Source: Chryseobacterium fluminis
GTDB taxonomy: Bacteria; Bacteroidota; Bacteroidia; Flavobacteriales; Weeksellaceae
Assembly: GCF_026314945.1 (NCBI RefSeq)
Contig: NZ_CP111121.1
Location: 496,001-560,000 of the forward strand
Direction of reading: 5' to 3'
DNA length: 64,000 nucleotides
Shown: positions 52,558-61,934 of the stretch, in pieces
Layout: the number at the start of each line of letters is the position of its first letter
How positions within the stretch are numbered: the stretch's first letter is position 1
Notes under the pieces: generated by a model
Seen by the model: the letters and a program-made list of their open reading frames with translations, nothing else
Databases searched by the model: none
What the model was told of the DNA's origin: nothing
Made by a program: the position numbers and the translations under genes

Positions 52558-53151
52558 ATGAAAAAAATACTTATCCCTGCTATTCTGCTCTTAATGCTCA
52601 CTTCATGCTGGGAAAACAGATCTGAAAATAAACCCTTAATAGAGAATGCCGTAGATCATGCAGATTCTTCGATAAAGGGTTCTTTCGAAAGCGGACGCAA
52701 CGACAATATGATTGATAAGATTTATTCTGAAATCATTAAAAATGATAAAAAATTATCCGCTCTTGACGATAAAATTTTAAAAATATATGATCAATCCGGA
52801 AAAGTTCTTAAGAATTATGATGATATTCTAAATAAATCAGCATCTTATTATAGGGATGCAAATGATCAGGCAAATGCAATAACAGACTCACTTCTGAAGC
52901 ATGAGGTACAAAATGAAATTAAAATGAGTTCTGATCAGTATGAACTCAAAATAAAAAATGTAAAAAATCTCATTTCTCAATTGAATACAAATATGGAGAG
53001 AATAAATGATTTATATACGATCTTCAAAATAAGAAAGACCCTACCGGAGATTGAAAAATACCAAAATGCACATCCTTTGAAAACTGACAGTCTGGAAAAT
53101 TTTGTTAAGAAACAAAACCAGCTATTGAACGAACTGAAAAATTTAAAATAA
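52558..53151 (+). CDS. Hypothetical lipoprotein with predicted coiled coils
   Basis: 197 residues. Lipoprotein signal with lipobox MLTSC (Cys at residue 17), then a long helical, heptad-rich body (KLSALDDKILKIYDQSGKVLKNYDDILNKSASYYRD; VKNLISQLNTNMERINDLYTIFKI). No enzyme motif and no family recognised. Its stop overlaps the start of the FAD monooxygenase by 1 bp (TAATG), so both are co-translated; a functional link is not evident. Confidence 0.75.
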   Translation: MKKILIPAILLLMLTSCWENRSENKPLIENAVDHADSSIKGSFESGRNDNMIDKIYSEIIKNDKKLSALDDKILKIYDQSGKVLKNYDDILNKSASYYRDANDQANAITDSLLKHEVQNEIKMSSDQYELKIKNVKNLISQLNTNMERINDLYTIFKIRKTLPEIEKYQNAHPLKTDSLENFVKKQNQLLNELKNLK

Positions 53152-54269
53152 TGAATCCAATTTCAATTATAGGAGCGGGAATCGGAGGTTTAACACTCGG
53201 GAATATTCTAAGACAGCACAATCTCGATTTTACGGTCTACGAATCTGCCCCTGAAATAAAGCCCGTGGGTTCAGGAATTATGATGGCTATCAATGCGATG
53301 CAGATTTTTGATAAATTGGGTCTGAAAGAAAAAATTGAAAAGGCAGGAAATAAAATACACGGAATTTCTATTACAGATGAAAAACTGAAACTGATCTCGC
53401 AAACTCATGTTTCGGAACTCGAAAAGAAATACAGCTCTTGCAATGTCGCCATTCACAGAGCAGAACTTCAGAAGATTCTGGCTGAGAGTTTGGGCTTTGA
53501 AAATATTAGACTCAACCATTCAATAAATACCATTAAAGAGGATGACAATTATCTTTTACAGTTTGAAAACGGCCATCAGACTGAAAGTAAAATTGTTTTC
53601 GGAGCAGATGGCATTCATTCCAGAATCAGAAATCAGATATTCAGAACGGGAACGTTACGCAATACCCATCAAATGTGCTGGCGGGGATTAGTGGATTTCA
53701 ATTTACCTGAGAAATTTTATCATGAAGCCATTGAAGCTTGGGGGAAAGGAAAACGTTTTGGTTTTGTTAAAATGACTGACAATAAACTCTACTGGTATGC
53801 GGTTATCAATAAAGGGAAATACAATCCTAACAGTAGTTTGTCGGGAAATTTTCACGGATTCCATCCGTTAATTAATGAGATTATTGAATCTACTTCAGAA
53901 GAAAATATCATACTCAATGATCTTCTTGATCTTTCACCGATCCCAAAGTGGCACACTCAGAACCTCTGTTTAATCGGTGATGCAGCCCATGCCACAACCC
54001 CTAATCTTGGGCAGGGAGCCTGCCAGGCTATCGAAGATGCCTATATTATCGGGAAACTGCTGGAAAAAAATACAAATTTCAACAGTATATTTGAAAACTT
54101 TCAGAAAATCAGACGAAAAAAGGTCGATCATGTGGTAAGTACAAGCTGGAAGCTGGGAAAATTTTCCCAATGGGAAAAAGCGACTTATCTGCGCAATGCA
54201 TTGATGAGATCAGTTCCTGAGCGTATAACCCGTAAGATGGTGGAAAGGGTCATACAACTGGAAATGTAA
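53151..54269 (+). CDS. FAD-dependent (PHBH-type) monooxygenase
   Basis: 372-residue flavoprotein monooxygenase. The FAD-binding N-terminus is IIGAGIGGLTLGNILRQHN; the DG motif is FGADGIHSRIR; the second FAD motif is LIGDAAHATTPNLGQGACQAIEDA. Class A monooxygenases hydroxylate aromatic or polycyclic substrates with NAD(P)H and oxygen. Its short C-terminus (RSVPERITRKMVERVIQLEM) lacks a thioredoxin-like domain. Substrate unknown. It starts on the stop codon of the lipoprotein gene. Confidence 0.88.
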   Translation: MNPISIIGAGIGGLTLGNILRQHNLDFTVYESAPEIKPVGSGIMMAINAMQIFDKLGLKEKIEKAGNKIHGISITDEKLKLISQTHVSELEKKYSSCNVAIHRAELQKILAESLGFENIRLNHSINTIKEDDNYLLQFENGHQTESKIVFGADGIHSRIRNQIFRTGTLRNTHQMCWRGLVDFNLPEKFYHEAIEAWGKGKRFGFVKMTDNKLYWYAVINKGKYNPNSSLSGNFHGFHPLINEIIESTSEENIILNDLLDLSPIPKWHTQNLCLIGDAAHATTPNLGQGACQAIEDAYIIGKLLEKNTNFNSIFENFQKIRRKKVDHVVSTSWKLGKFSQWEKATYLRNALMRSVPERITRKMVERVIQLEM

Positions 54270-54284
54270 TTTGTAATAGCCCTA

Positions 54285-54303
54285 TTAAGGTTTCAAACCT
54301 TAA
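54285..54303. repeat. Short hairpin of the AACCT...AGGTT family
   Basis: TTAAGGTTT-C-AAACCTTAA, nine-base arms with a single-base loop, just after the monooxygenase stop. Confidence 0.55.
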
Positions 54304-54366
54304 CAAAGCTAAAAAATACGCCCTGATCATCGATACTGATTTATGTAAATCCTGGGCAAAAATAAA

Positions 54367-54394
54367 AGGCTGCCTCAAAATCGAAACAGCCTGT
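54367..54394 (-). terminator. Terminator after the multicopper oxidase gene
   Basis: On the minus strand AGGCTG (54387-54392 side) pairs with CAGCCT (54367-54372 side), with TTTTATTTTT following. Directly beyond the oxidase stop. Confidence 0.7.
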
Positions 54395-54397
54395 TTA

Positions 54398-57220
54398 TTA
54401 ATAAGTTAAAGTAAGTCCGGCTCCCCATCCCATTTCGTTATCATAGTTTCCTGAAACCGATAACCATTTTTGCAGAATATACCGTAATCCGGTGGTAAAT
54501 TCTCCATCAGAATTAATGCTGAAATTCCCCCTGAGTCTCCTGGAAAGCGGAATATCTTCCCTGCTCAGCTCCAGCAAAACCTTTCCATTCTGATCCACAC
54601 TTGCGTCTGAAGTAACCAGCATCGGTAAAAGGTACTGTATACCGACAATAAGTGCAGCACTGTTTTTAGAAGCTTTCTGCTGTCCAAACCAGGTTTTCTT
54701 ACCTCTAAATTCCATTCCCATATCTTCTGCCATCTGTCTTTCCATCAATTCATGATTTTTCTGGATCCTGAAACCGGCATATGGCAGGGCCCACTGAAAT
54801 TTTCCTAAAAATCTTCCGACTTTAAAATTTCCGTCAAAATGATTGAAGTCCCAATTGGAGTGAAATTCATTCAGATTAGCCCATCTTGGTCCGAACATCG
54901 TCATGGTCTCCGCATGCAGCTTATTAGATTGAATATCCAGCATGGCCATAGAGCTTATCATCCTGTTATCTTTCATAAAATCTTTCCATGCTAACTTCCT
55001 GTTCGGAAGCTGAGGATTCGGTTTTGAATTTTCATAGCTGAAAATTCTTCCCATTCCTGCCATCATATGATAGAGAATATGGCAGTGGAAGAACCAGTCT
55101 CCATCCTGGTTGGCTGCAAATTCGATGGTATTGGTTTCCATCGGCATAATATCAACTACATTTTTTAATGGCGAATACTCTCCCTTTGCATTAATGAGCC
55201 TGAAATCGTGACCGTGCAGGTGCATCGGATGCCGCATCATCGAATTATTGTACATGGTAATTCTCAGGATTTCTCCCTTTTTCACCAGAATTTTATCTGT
55301 TTCCGTAACTGTTTTGTTATCCAGGGTCCACAGGTAATGGTTCATATTTCCTTCCAGGGTAAACTTCATTTCTCGCACGTTATCTGTGGGCAACACCGTT
55401 TTCTCAGGAGATTTGAGCATATTATAAGACAGTCTTTTAATTGTTTTCTGTTCCTGCATACCCATTTCCGAATGGTTGTCTGCCGGGACACCTGGCATTA
55501 CTTCAGAATGCTGAGAATGATCCTTCCCGCCTTTTGGTTTTTTCTCTTTCATCCCCATCATTTCATTCATATGCTTCAAAGTCATTTTTCTCTGGCTTTC
55601 AGGAAGCTCAGGATACATCACTTCATTCATATCCATCATCTGATTTCCCATGGTCATGTTCATGGGTTTCATATTTCCGCTCATTTCCATCATTCCGTTC
55701 ATCATTTTCATCCCTTCGAACAGCTTTAATCTCGGAAGTTCAGGAGCCTGAATTTTTTCGCCAGAACCCAGCCAGAGTGAAGCGTGACCGACTCTGTCTT
55801 CTGAAGTTGCCCTAAATTCAAAGCTTTTGTTTTCAGGAATGGTCACTTCAATATCATAGGTTTCGGAAACTCCTATAATAAGGCGGTCGACTTCTACCGG
55901 AACGACGTCATTCCCGTCATTCCCGACAACTTTTATTTTTCCGCCTCCGAAATTCAGCCAGAAGTAGGTGGAAGAACCTCCGTTCGCAACTCTGAGCCGG
56001 ACCTTATCTCCTGCCTTTAATTGAGCATCATCTGAACTTGGCTGCCCGTTAATCAGAAAACGGTCATAGTACACATCGCTCACATCCATCGCTTCCATCC
56101 TTTTCCATTCATTCAGAGCTTTTGTTCCGAAGTTCCCGGATTTTATAGCTTCCCAGTAACTTTGCACCGCATTTTTTTTAATAGCATACCAATCTGTATT
56201 CGCCATATGAAGCCTTCTCGCAATCTGCATAGGATTTTCATCGCTCCAGTCTCCCAACAGCACGGGTATTTCCTTGGTATAGGCAGCTTTGGGTTCTTCT
56301 TTCCGTTTATTGAATACCAGAATCCCGTTCATTCCGATCTGTTCCTGCAAACCTTCATGAGAATGATACCAGTAGGTTCCGTTTTGAGAGATCTTAAATT
56401 TGTACAGGTGTGTTTCTCCCGGTTTCACCGGTTTTGTCGTAAGATACGGAACACCGTCATGCTCATTCGGTAAGATGACCCCATGCCAGTGAAATCCCGT
56501 ATTCTCTTTTAACCTGTTGTGAAGGTAAATTTCAGCAGTATCTCCTTCCGTAAAATATAATGTCGGGGCCTGCAACTTTCCGTTTACAGCAATGGCACGG
56601 CGATTTTTCCCTGTAAAATTTACAATCGTATCTTTTACATATAAATCATAACGTACCGTTTTTCCTCCAAAGCTTATTTTTCCGTTTTCTGTATTTCTTT
56701 TTAAAAAAGTATTCTGCGCTTCTACCGGAGTCGCCTTATTTTCAGTTTCAACTAAATCCATTCCGCATTTTGGGCATTTCCCGGGCTTACCGGAAACAAC
56801 CTCGGGATGCATCGGGCAGCTATACTTTTGAGACTGAACATCAGATTTTGATACGATCTGAGTTTTTTCAGGTATTTTGTCCCGGGAAGTCGGTTCAGCC
56901 TTAATTGTTCCGGATGCGGCGCGATTCTTCAGTTTTTTAAGACCTTCTTTTTTTCCGGCCTTCGATGTATTTATTGTTTTAGTATTCTTTTCCGCTGATT
57001 TTATTTCTGTTTTCGGTGTAGGTTTCACGCTCGGTTTTGTAACAGTCTTTTGCTGTATGACAACCGTTTTTTTCCTTAATATCATTCCGCATTTTGGGCA
57101 GTCTCCGGGCTTTGAAGATACAATTTCCGGATCCATGGGACATGTATAATAGGTTTTTGCTACTTGTGAAAAACTGATTACAGAGAATGAAATCATAAGA
57201 AACATCATTAATTTTTTCAT
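54398..57220 (-). CDS. Multicopper oxidase with two heavy-metal-binding modules and a CopB-like C-terminal domain
   Basis: 940 residues, about 300 longer than CopA-type oxidases. After a signal peptide come two YHS/heavy-metal modules (YTCPMDPEIVSSKPGDCPKCGM, Cys27-45; YSCPMHPEVVSGKPGKCPKCGM, Cys135-152) joined by a Lys/Thr linker. The oxidase domain follows, with all copper motifs: FHWHGV, YWYHSHEG, HPMHLHGHDF and FFHCHILYHMMAGMG, plus a Met-rich insert (MKMMNGMMEMSGNMKPMNMTMG). The last 160 residues look like a CopB-like barrel, ending in an aromatic Tyr (GAGLTLTY). It probably oxidises and sequesters copper in the periplasm/outer membrane. Confidence 0.88.
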   Translation of the reverse strand: MKKLMMFLMISFSVISFSQVAKTYYTCPMDPEIVSSKPGDCPKCGMILRKKTVVIQQKTVTKPSVKPTPKTEIKSAEKNTKTINTSKAGKKEGLKKLKNRAASGTIKAEPTSRDKIPEKTQIVSKSDVQSQKYSCPMHPEVVSGKPGKCPKCGMDLVETENKATPVEAQNTFLKRNTENGKISFGGKTVRYDLYVKDTIVNFTGKNRRAIAVNGKLQAPTLYFTEGDTAEIYLHNRLKENTGFHWHGVILPNEHDGVPYLTTKPVKPGETHLYKFKISQNGTYWYHSHEGLQEQIGMNGILVFNKRKEEPKAAYTKEIPVLLGDWSDENPMQIARRLHMANTDWYAIKKNAVQSYWEAIKSGNFGTKALNEWKRMEAMDVSDVYYDRFLINGQPSSDDAQLKAGDKVRLRVANGGSSTYFWLNFGGGKIKVVGNDGNDVVPVEVDRLIIGVSETYDIEVTIPENKSFEFRATSEDRVGHASLWLGSGEKIQAPELPRLKLFEGMKMMNGMMEMSGNMKPMNMTMGNQMMDMNEVMYPELPESQRKMTLKHMNEMMGMKEKKPKGGKDHSQHSEVMPGVPADNHSEMGMQEQKTIKRLSYNMLKSPEKTVLPTDNVREMKFTLEGNMNHYLWTLDNKTVTETDKILVKKGEILRITMYNNSMMRHPMHLHGHDFRLINAKGEYSPLKNVVDIMPMETNTIEFAANQDGDWFFHCHILYHMMAGMGRIFSYENSKPNPQLPNRKLAWKDFMKDNRMISSMAMLDIQSNKLHAETMTMFGPRWANLNEFHSNWDFNHFDGNFKVGRFLGKFQWALPYAGFRIQKNHELMERQMAEDMGMEFRGKKTWFGQQKASKNSAALIVGIQYLLPMLVTSDASVDQNGKVLLELSREDIPLSRRLRGNFSINSDGEFTTGLRYILQKWLSVSGNYDNEMGWGAGLTLTY

Positions 57221-57396
57221 AATATCTCTATTTCAAAGCTGTACTGTCTAAGGACTACCGGAATTTTATTTCATAGCGGCGCTTGAACTTACTGTCTGAT
57301 GTGACAGAGTCATTCTATTGACGGATCATTAGCAACGTACATTAAACGGTACAGCTTATAATTTGCAGAACATTTCTGCTACTTTTTAGTCTGTAA

Positions 57397-57870
57397 TTAG
57401 TTGATCGTAGATTTTACACTTCCACAAGAAAGCATGGATTTTCCGTAGTAAGGATTCACGATTTTTGATTCGTCGCTTAGCCAGTTTCCATCAGCCATCG
57501 GACAATACTGAATATAAACCGGCTTTTCTGAAAGCTTAAATTCTTTCGTCATTGCGATCATATTATCTGAGAGGTTGTAGAAAAATTCTCTCTGAGCACT
57601 GATACTTCTTGCTTCTGAAATGGCGGTAGCATCTTTCCGAAGGATATTTAAATTACCTTCAGAAACAGATTTCACATCGATTGAAGATGCCGTTTTAATA
57701 AATTCCGCAGCTGCTTTGGAGGTTTTATCCGCATCATCTGAAGCCAGAGCTGATTTTACAGCAATATAATTTTCATAGAGCTTTGAAACCTGCACATCCT
57801 TTTTAGATTGTGCTGATAATGAAATAATTGAGAATATAGAGAAAACTGCTGTAATGATATACTTTTTCAT
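57397..57870 (-). CDS. DUF3347 domain-containing periplasmic protein
   Basis: 157 residues from ATG 57870; the longer frame to 57957 lacks a signal. The signal peptide (ITAVFSIFSIISLSAQ) precedes a helical domain (SKLYENYIAVKSALASDDADKTSKAAAEFIKTASS) typical of DUF3347, with Cys in YIQYCPMADGNWLSDESKIVNPYYGKSMLSCGSV. The same CPMxxG...NPYYGxxMLxCG motif occurs in periplasmic partners of copper efflux pumps and probably binds copper. It lies next to the multicopper oxidase on the same strand. Confidence 0.82.
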   Translation of the reverse strand: MKKYIITAVFSIFSIISLSAQSKKDVQVSKLYENYIAVKSALASDDADKTSKAAAEFIKTASSIDVKSVSEGNLNILRKDATAISEARSISAQREFFYNLSDNMIAMTKEFKLSEKPVYIQYCPMADGNWLSDESKIVNPYYGKSMLSCGSVKSTIN

Positions 57871-57971
57871 TGTTTTATATTTTAGAATTAATAAAGAATT
57901 TGTTGAATAAGAGCGCATACGCGACAGATCATGTCGTCCTGAATAATAAGGAATCAAGCGACTGACGAATT

Positions 57972-58349
57972 CTAAATTCTAAAATTACAATGATGGATAA
58001 AAATCGGAACCGAACGTGTTTCCGGAGGCCCGTTAATTTGAATACGGGTAAACCTGGTTGCCGAAAAAGATGTATCTGTAAAGAAAGATTCTGGATTCCG
58101 AATCCCGGAGATCTGTTGTAAGAGATTAATTTTAAGTAAATCTGATTTTTGGGAATCATCAACTTTTACAATTTTTATTTCTGTTTTACAACAGTCTTTC
58201 TTGGTTTTGACACCACATTTACTACACAGGTCATCCGTTTTCTGGCTTACTGAAACCAATTCTTCCATACAATAATGAACGCTAAAAACTGCTCCGGAAG
58301 AAAATCCGAAATAGAAAATAGAGAATAGTATGGCCAGAATCTTTTTCAT
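57972..58349 (-). CDS. HYC_CC_PP family protein
   Basis: 125 residues. A signal peptide (ILAILFSIFYFGFSSG) is followed by the family signature: VFSVHYCMEELVSVS (HYC), CSKCGVKTKKDCCKTEIKIVK (the CC pair) and a C-terminal NGPPET region (the PP motif). The family is found in Bacteroidota next to copper genes and TonB receptors; a role in copper handling is likely but unproven. It stands 102 bp before the DUF3347 gene in the same direction. Confidence 0.85.
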   Translation of the reverse strand: MKKILAILFSIFYFGFSSGAVFSVHYCMEELVSVSQKTDDLCSKCGVKTKKDCCKTEIKIVKVDDSQKSDLLKINLLQQISGIRNPESFFTDTSFSATRFTRIQINGPPETRSVPIFIHHCNFRI

Positions 58350-58429
58350 TGATGGGACAAAGTTAAAAATATCTTTAATAAAGATGTTACAGAATTCTGT
58401 ATTATTGTTATAGAATTAAGAAAATAACA

Positions 58430-58465
58430 AACTCCTGAGATACCCAGGAGTTCAGTTTTTATTTT
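58430..58465. terminator. Terminator after the copper-block TonB receptor gene
   Basis: AACTCCTG (58430-58437) pairs with CAGGAGTT (58445-58452), loop about seven, followed by CAGTTTTTATTTT on the plus strand and TTGTTATTTTC on the minus strand. Confidence 0.65.
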
Positions 58466-58515
58466 AATCTTTTCTCCGGACCTTGCCAATTTACAGGTAC
58501 TGAAGAACTTTTAAT

Positions 58516-60735
58516 CTATTTAATCTTAAATTCAAGTTTTACATTGAAGAAACGTCCTGTGAGACGAACCGGAACCGGATACATAAGGTTGGTATTAGCA
58601 TCTGTGATCCACTGATTGGCTACCGTATTCCTGATGTTAAAGGCGTTGAAAACCTGAACACCCAGCGTCAGTTCATCAAAATTACCCCAAAATCCATAGG
58701 CTTTATTTTTTTCTTTGGGATCTATAAATGCATAAGACAGCCCCAGGTCTACTCTTTTATAAGATGGTAATGTTTTCTGGTATTGGTAAGGGTCTGTAAA
58801 AACCGGTGCTCCGGTAGGCAGTCCCATGGCATAAACTAAGGTTAAATTAACCCGCATCTGTGGGAAAGCAGGCATATAATCCTGGTAGAACATCGCAAAT
58901 CTGAACCTCTGGTCCGTAGGTCTTGGAATATCCCCGCGCCCATCAATATTTTCGTAAACTCTTGCATAACTTGCAGACAACCATGAGTCTATTCCGGGAA
59001 CAAATTCTCCGTATAGTCGCGTATCAAGTCCGTATGCATATCCTGAAGCATTATTTTTACCTGAATAACGGATTCTGACATTATCCATATAGTATGGAAT
59101 GAGGTCATCCATTTTTTTATAGTATGCTTCCGTTGTTAATTTAAATGGTCTGTCGTACATCTCAAATTCATAATCATTGGCCAAAATCATCTGTAGCGAA
59201 CGCTGCGATTTGATATTCTGGTTAAAATTACCTTCAAGATCTTTAATTTCTTTATAAAAAGGAGCCTGGTAATATACTCCTCCTGAAAGTCGGAATAACA
59301 TATCGGTATCCCAATCCGGTTTTACAGCTACCTGGAATCTCGGGGAGAAAATGGTTTCCTTATTAAAACTCCAGTTCGAAACCCTGGCTCCTGCATTGAC
59401 AAATATTTTGTTGGTTCCCCAGAAAAACTTTTTAGAATACTGGGCATAAGCAGACATTCTGGTAGGTTCAATATGATTGTTCCCTGAAATATGGTACAGA
59501 AGGTCAAGATCTCCCGGCGTCCCGAATCTGGGATCATCGATCGGTCTTGGCATGCTGTATCCGGCAGAATCTTTCAGTTTCCATTCATTGGTCAGATCTT
59601 TCAAATTTTCCTTCTCATACTTAAATCCCAATTCGATATCGGTATTCACATCAGGTGAAAAACGTGCTCTGAACTGTGTTCCGTAGGTTCTTACAAAGAG
59701 ATCATTTCTGGCATGCTCAATCTGTCCTCCTGTATCATACGAGGTGATCGGTGCTCCGGTAATGGGGTCAAAAGTCTGTAAAATATATGCCGAAGCAATG
59801 GAATAATATTCTCTCTCCCTGTTCTGATATGAAAAACTGTCTAATGTAAATCTCCATTTATCAGACGGTTTATAATTCATGGAAAAAGTTCCCATCATAT
59901 TTTTATACTTATCATCCTCTTTTCCGTTGTAAAAGACCGTAAGATTAAGCGGTCTCTGCAGACTTCCGAAATCTACACTCTGGCTTTTGGGAATCATTTC
60001 ATAATCATTCTTAGAGTAATAACCGACGAATGAAAGTGAAAATTTAGGACTGATGTGGTAGTTTAAATAGGTCTGGAAATCCCAATAGGTAGGATTAAAG
60101 TTGGTGTCTTCTTTTAAAGTATTAAGAACAAGATTAGTATTCCTGTATCTTCCGGAGAATAAAGCAGTAAATCTTTTTTTGTCATCACTCGTTTTTCCGC
60201 CGGCAAAACCAGTCGTTAATCTTCCTCCGATTAAACTGCCTTCTCCTGAAAGTTCAAATTTTTCAGGCTCCCGGTAATAGATATTCAGTGCAGAAGACAT
60301 TTTATCTCCGTACCTGGGTTCAAAGCCCCCTGCAGAGAAATTGACTGTTGAAACCATATCCGGATTGATGATACTCATACCCTCCTGTTGTGAATTTCTG
60401 ATCAGGAACGGTCTGTATATTTCGATATCATTAATATAGATAAGATTTTCATCGTAATTTCCGCCACGCACCATATATTGTGAAGAAAGCTCGGTATTTG
60501 AGTTTACAGAGGGAAGGGTTTTAAGAACGCCTTCGATACCTCCCGAAATAGTCGCTGCATTTTTTGCATCTTTTGCAGAAATCTTCACTGTGGTAAGATC
60601 TGTTGTTTTTCCTATTATCTTTTTCTGGAAAACAACTTCCTCAATATCGGTGACTTTTGTCGTGTCTCTCTTTTTAACCTGAGAGAACACTAACATGGGA
60701 ACCATAAGGCTCAGCGGTAAAACTAGTTTTTTCAA
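58516..60735 (-). CDS. TonB-dependent receptor
   Basis: 739 residues with a signal peptide (LPLSLMVPMLVFSQ), a TonB-box-like segment (TKVTDIEEVVFQKK), a plug (YMVRGGNYDENLIYINDIEIYRPFLIRNSQQEGMSIINPDMVSTVNFSAGGFEPRYGDKMSSALNIYYRE) and a long barrel. The plug differs from siderophore receptors. The neighbourhood (HYC_CC_PP, DUF3347, multicopper oxidase) suggests a copper link, though a terminator separates it from those genes. Ligand unknown. It is a second TonB receptor, unrelated to that of the siderophore operon. Confidence 0.88.
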   Translation of the reverse strand: MKKLVLPLSLMVPMLVFSQVKKRDTTKVTDIEEVVFQKKIIGKTTDLTTVKISAKDAKNAATISGGIEGVLKTLPSVNSNTELSSQYMVRGGNYDENLIYINDIEIYRPFLIRNSQQEGMSIINPDMVSTVNFSAGGFEPRYGDKMSSALNIYYREPEKFELSGEGSLIGGRLTTGFAGGKTSDDKKRFTALFSGRYRNTNLVLNTLKEDTNFNPTYWDFQTYLNYHISPKFSLSFVGYYSKNDYEMIPKSQSVDFGSLQRPLNLTVFYNGKEDDKYKNMMGTFSMNYKPSDKWRFTLDSFSYQNREREYYSIASAYILQTFDPITGAPITSYDTGGQIEHARNDLFVRTYGTQFRARFSPDVNTDIELGFKYEKENLKDLTNEWKLKDSAGYSMPRPIDDPRFGTPGDLDLLYHISGNNHIEPTRMSAYAQYSKKFFWGTNKIFVNAGARVSNWSFNKETIFSPRFQVAVKPDWDTDMLFRLSGGVYYQAPFYKEIKDLEGNFNQNIKSQRSLQMILANDYEFEMYDRPFKLTTEAYYKKMDDLIPYYMDNVRIRYSGKNNASGYAYGLDTRLYGEFVPGIDSWLSASYARVYENIDGRGDIPRPTDQRFRFAMFYQDYMPAFPQMRVNLTLVYAMGLPTGAPVFTDPYQYQKTLPSYKRVDLGLSYAFIDPKEKNKAYGFWGNFDELTLGVQVFNAFNIRNTVANQWITDANTNLMYPVPVRLTGRFFNVKLEFKIK

Positions 60736-60933
60736 AAGAAATGTTTTAAAATTTCAAACGTGAATATATACATTTTATTTTAACTTATTTAAACTTTATT
60801 TAACATTTATTAAAAATGATTTTACCATTCTTACTGGCTTTGTGTATTATTTACTAAAGAAATAAAACAGCCGTAAATTATTGGTGCCAGTAAAAAGAAA
60901 TTTAAACAGTCGTATCTATGATTTGATTAAAAT

Positions 60934-61743
60934 TTATAAAACAGCTTCTCTGATCCGTGTCAGTTTTTGTAACAGATCTTCCAATAAATCCAGTCTCAAC
61001 ATATTGGCGCCATCCGACAATGCTGTTTCGGGCGTTGGATGGGTCTCAATAAAAATTCCGTCTGCTCCTACGGCGATTCCTGCTTTAGCTACTGTTTCGA
61101 TCAGGTCCGGCCTTCCTCCTGTCACTCCTGAGCTTTGATTGGGCTGCTGTAAGGAATGGGTAACATCCAGAATTACGGGAGCATATTCTCTCATGGTAGG
61201 AATTCCTCTATAATCTACTACCAGATCAGTATATCCGAAAGAATTTCCTCGCTCAATAATGGCTACTTTCTGATTTTCAGAATCTGTAATTTTCTGAACC
61301 GCAAATTTCATTGATTCCGGAGACAGAAACTGTCCTTTTTTCAGGGTAACACATTTTCCCGTCTGGGCTGCAGCGACTAAAAGGTCGGTCTGACGTACCA
61401 GGAAAGCAGGAATTTGTAAAACATCTACATACTGCGCTGCTAAAGCCGCATGCTCATTCTCATGAATATCTGTAGTGGTAGGAATGTTAAACGTCTCTCC
61501 TACTTTTTTAAGAATTTCTAAAGATTTTTCTTCACCAATGGTTGTAAATGAATCTACCCTGCTTCTATTCGCTTTTTTGAAGCTTCCCTTAAAAATATAC
61601 GGAATATTATATTTGTTGGTCAGCTCAATCACTTTTTCAGCAATTCTCAATGCCATATCTTCGCCTTCGATGATGCATGGTCCGGCAATCAGAAAAAAGT
61701 TTTTTGAATCTTTGTGGTGAATATTATCTAAATATTGAATCAT
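60934..61743 (-). CDS. kdsA: 3-deoxy-8-phosphooctulonate synthase (KDO-8-P synthase)
   Basis: 269 residues, normal length for KdsA. FFLIAGPCIIEGE is the conserved entry motif, KGSFKKANRSRVDSFTTIGEEKSLEILKK the PEP-binding Lys-Arg region, NEHAALAAQYVDVLQIPAFLVRQTDLLVAAAQTGK the core, and LDVTHSLQQPNQSSGVTGGRPDL the C-terminal metal/substrate part. It condenses PEP and arabinose-5-phosphate in the cytoplasm, the first committed step to Kdo in LPS. It is a single gene, 190 bp downstream of a tandem-repeat array. Confidence 0.93.
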   Translation of the reverse strand: MIQYLDNIHHKDSKNFFLIAGPCIIEGEDMALRIAEKVIELTNKYNIPYIFKGSFKKANRSRVDSFTTIGEEKSLEILKKVGETFNIPTTTDIHENEHAALAAQYVDVLQIPAFLVRQTDLLVAAAQTGKCVTLKKGQFLSPESMKFAVQKITDSENQKVAIIERGNSFGYTDLVVDYRGIPTMREYAPVILDVTHSLQQPNQSSGVTGGRPDLIETVAKAGIAVGADGIFIETHPTPETALSDGANMLRLDLLEDLLQKLTRIREAVL

Positions 61744-61934
61744 TTTGTTGTAAATTAAAAGTTCAGTAAAAATACTTATAAAGTTTCAAAACCGGAAATT
61801 ATTTTATGGCTTTAATACGTATTGTTACGATAGCTGCCGTCTTTTGGACATTGTCCGAATTCAGTTTTCAGAATACTCACCTGTCCACAAATGATATAAT
61901 CATGTTCAAATTCTTAAGGTGTTCAAATTTTGAA
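61744..61934. other. Spacer between kdsA and the tandem repeat array
   Basis: About 190 bp upstream of kdsA with no recognised gene; presumably holds the kdsA promoter, though no TAnnTTTG match stands out. Confidence 0.4.

Noticed and set aside
55208..55815. Long plus-strand ORFs rich in His opposite the multicopper oxidase
   Set aside because: Antisense of Met-rich codons (CAT/ATG) gives His-rich translations by chance.
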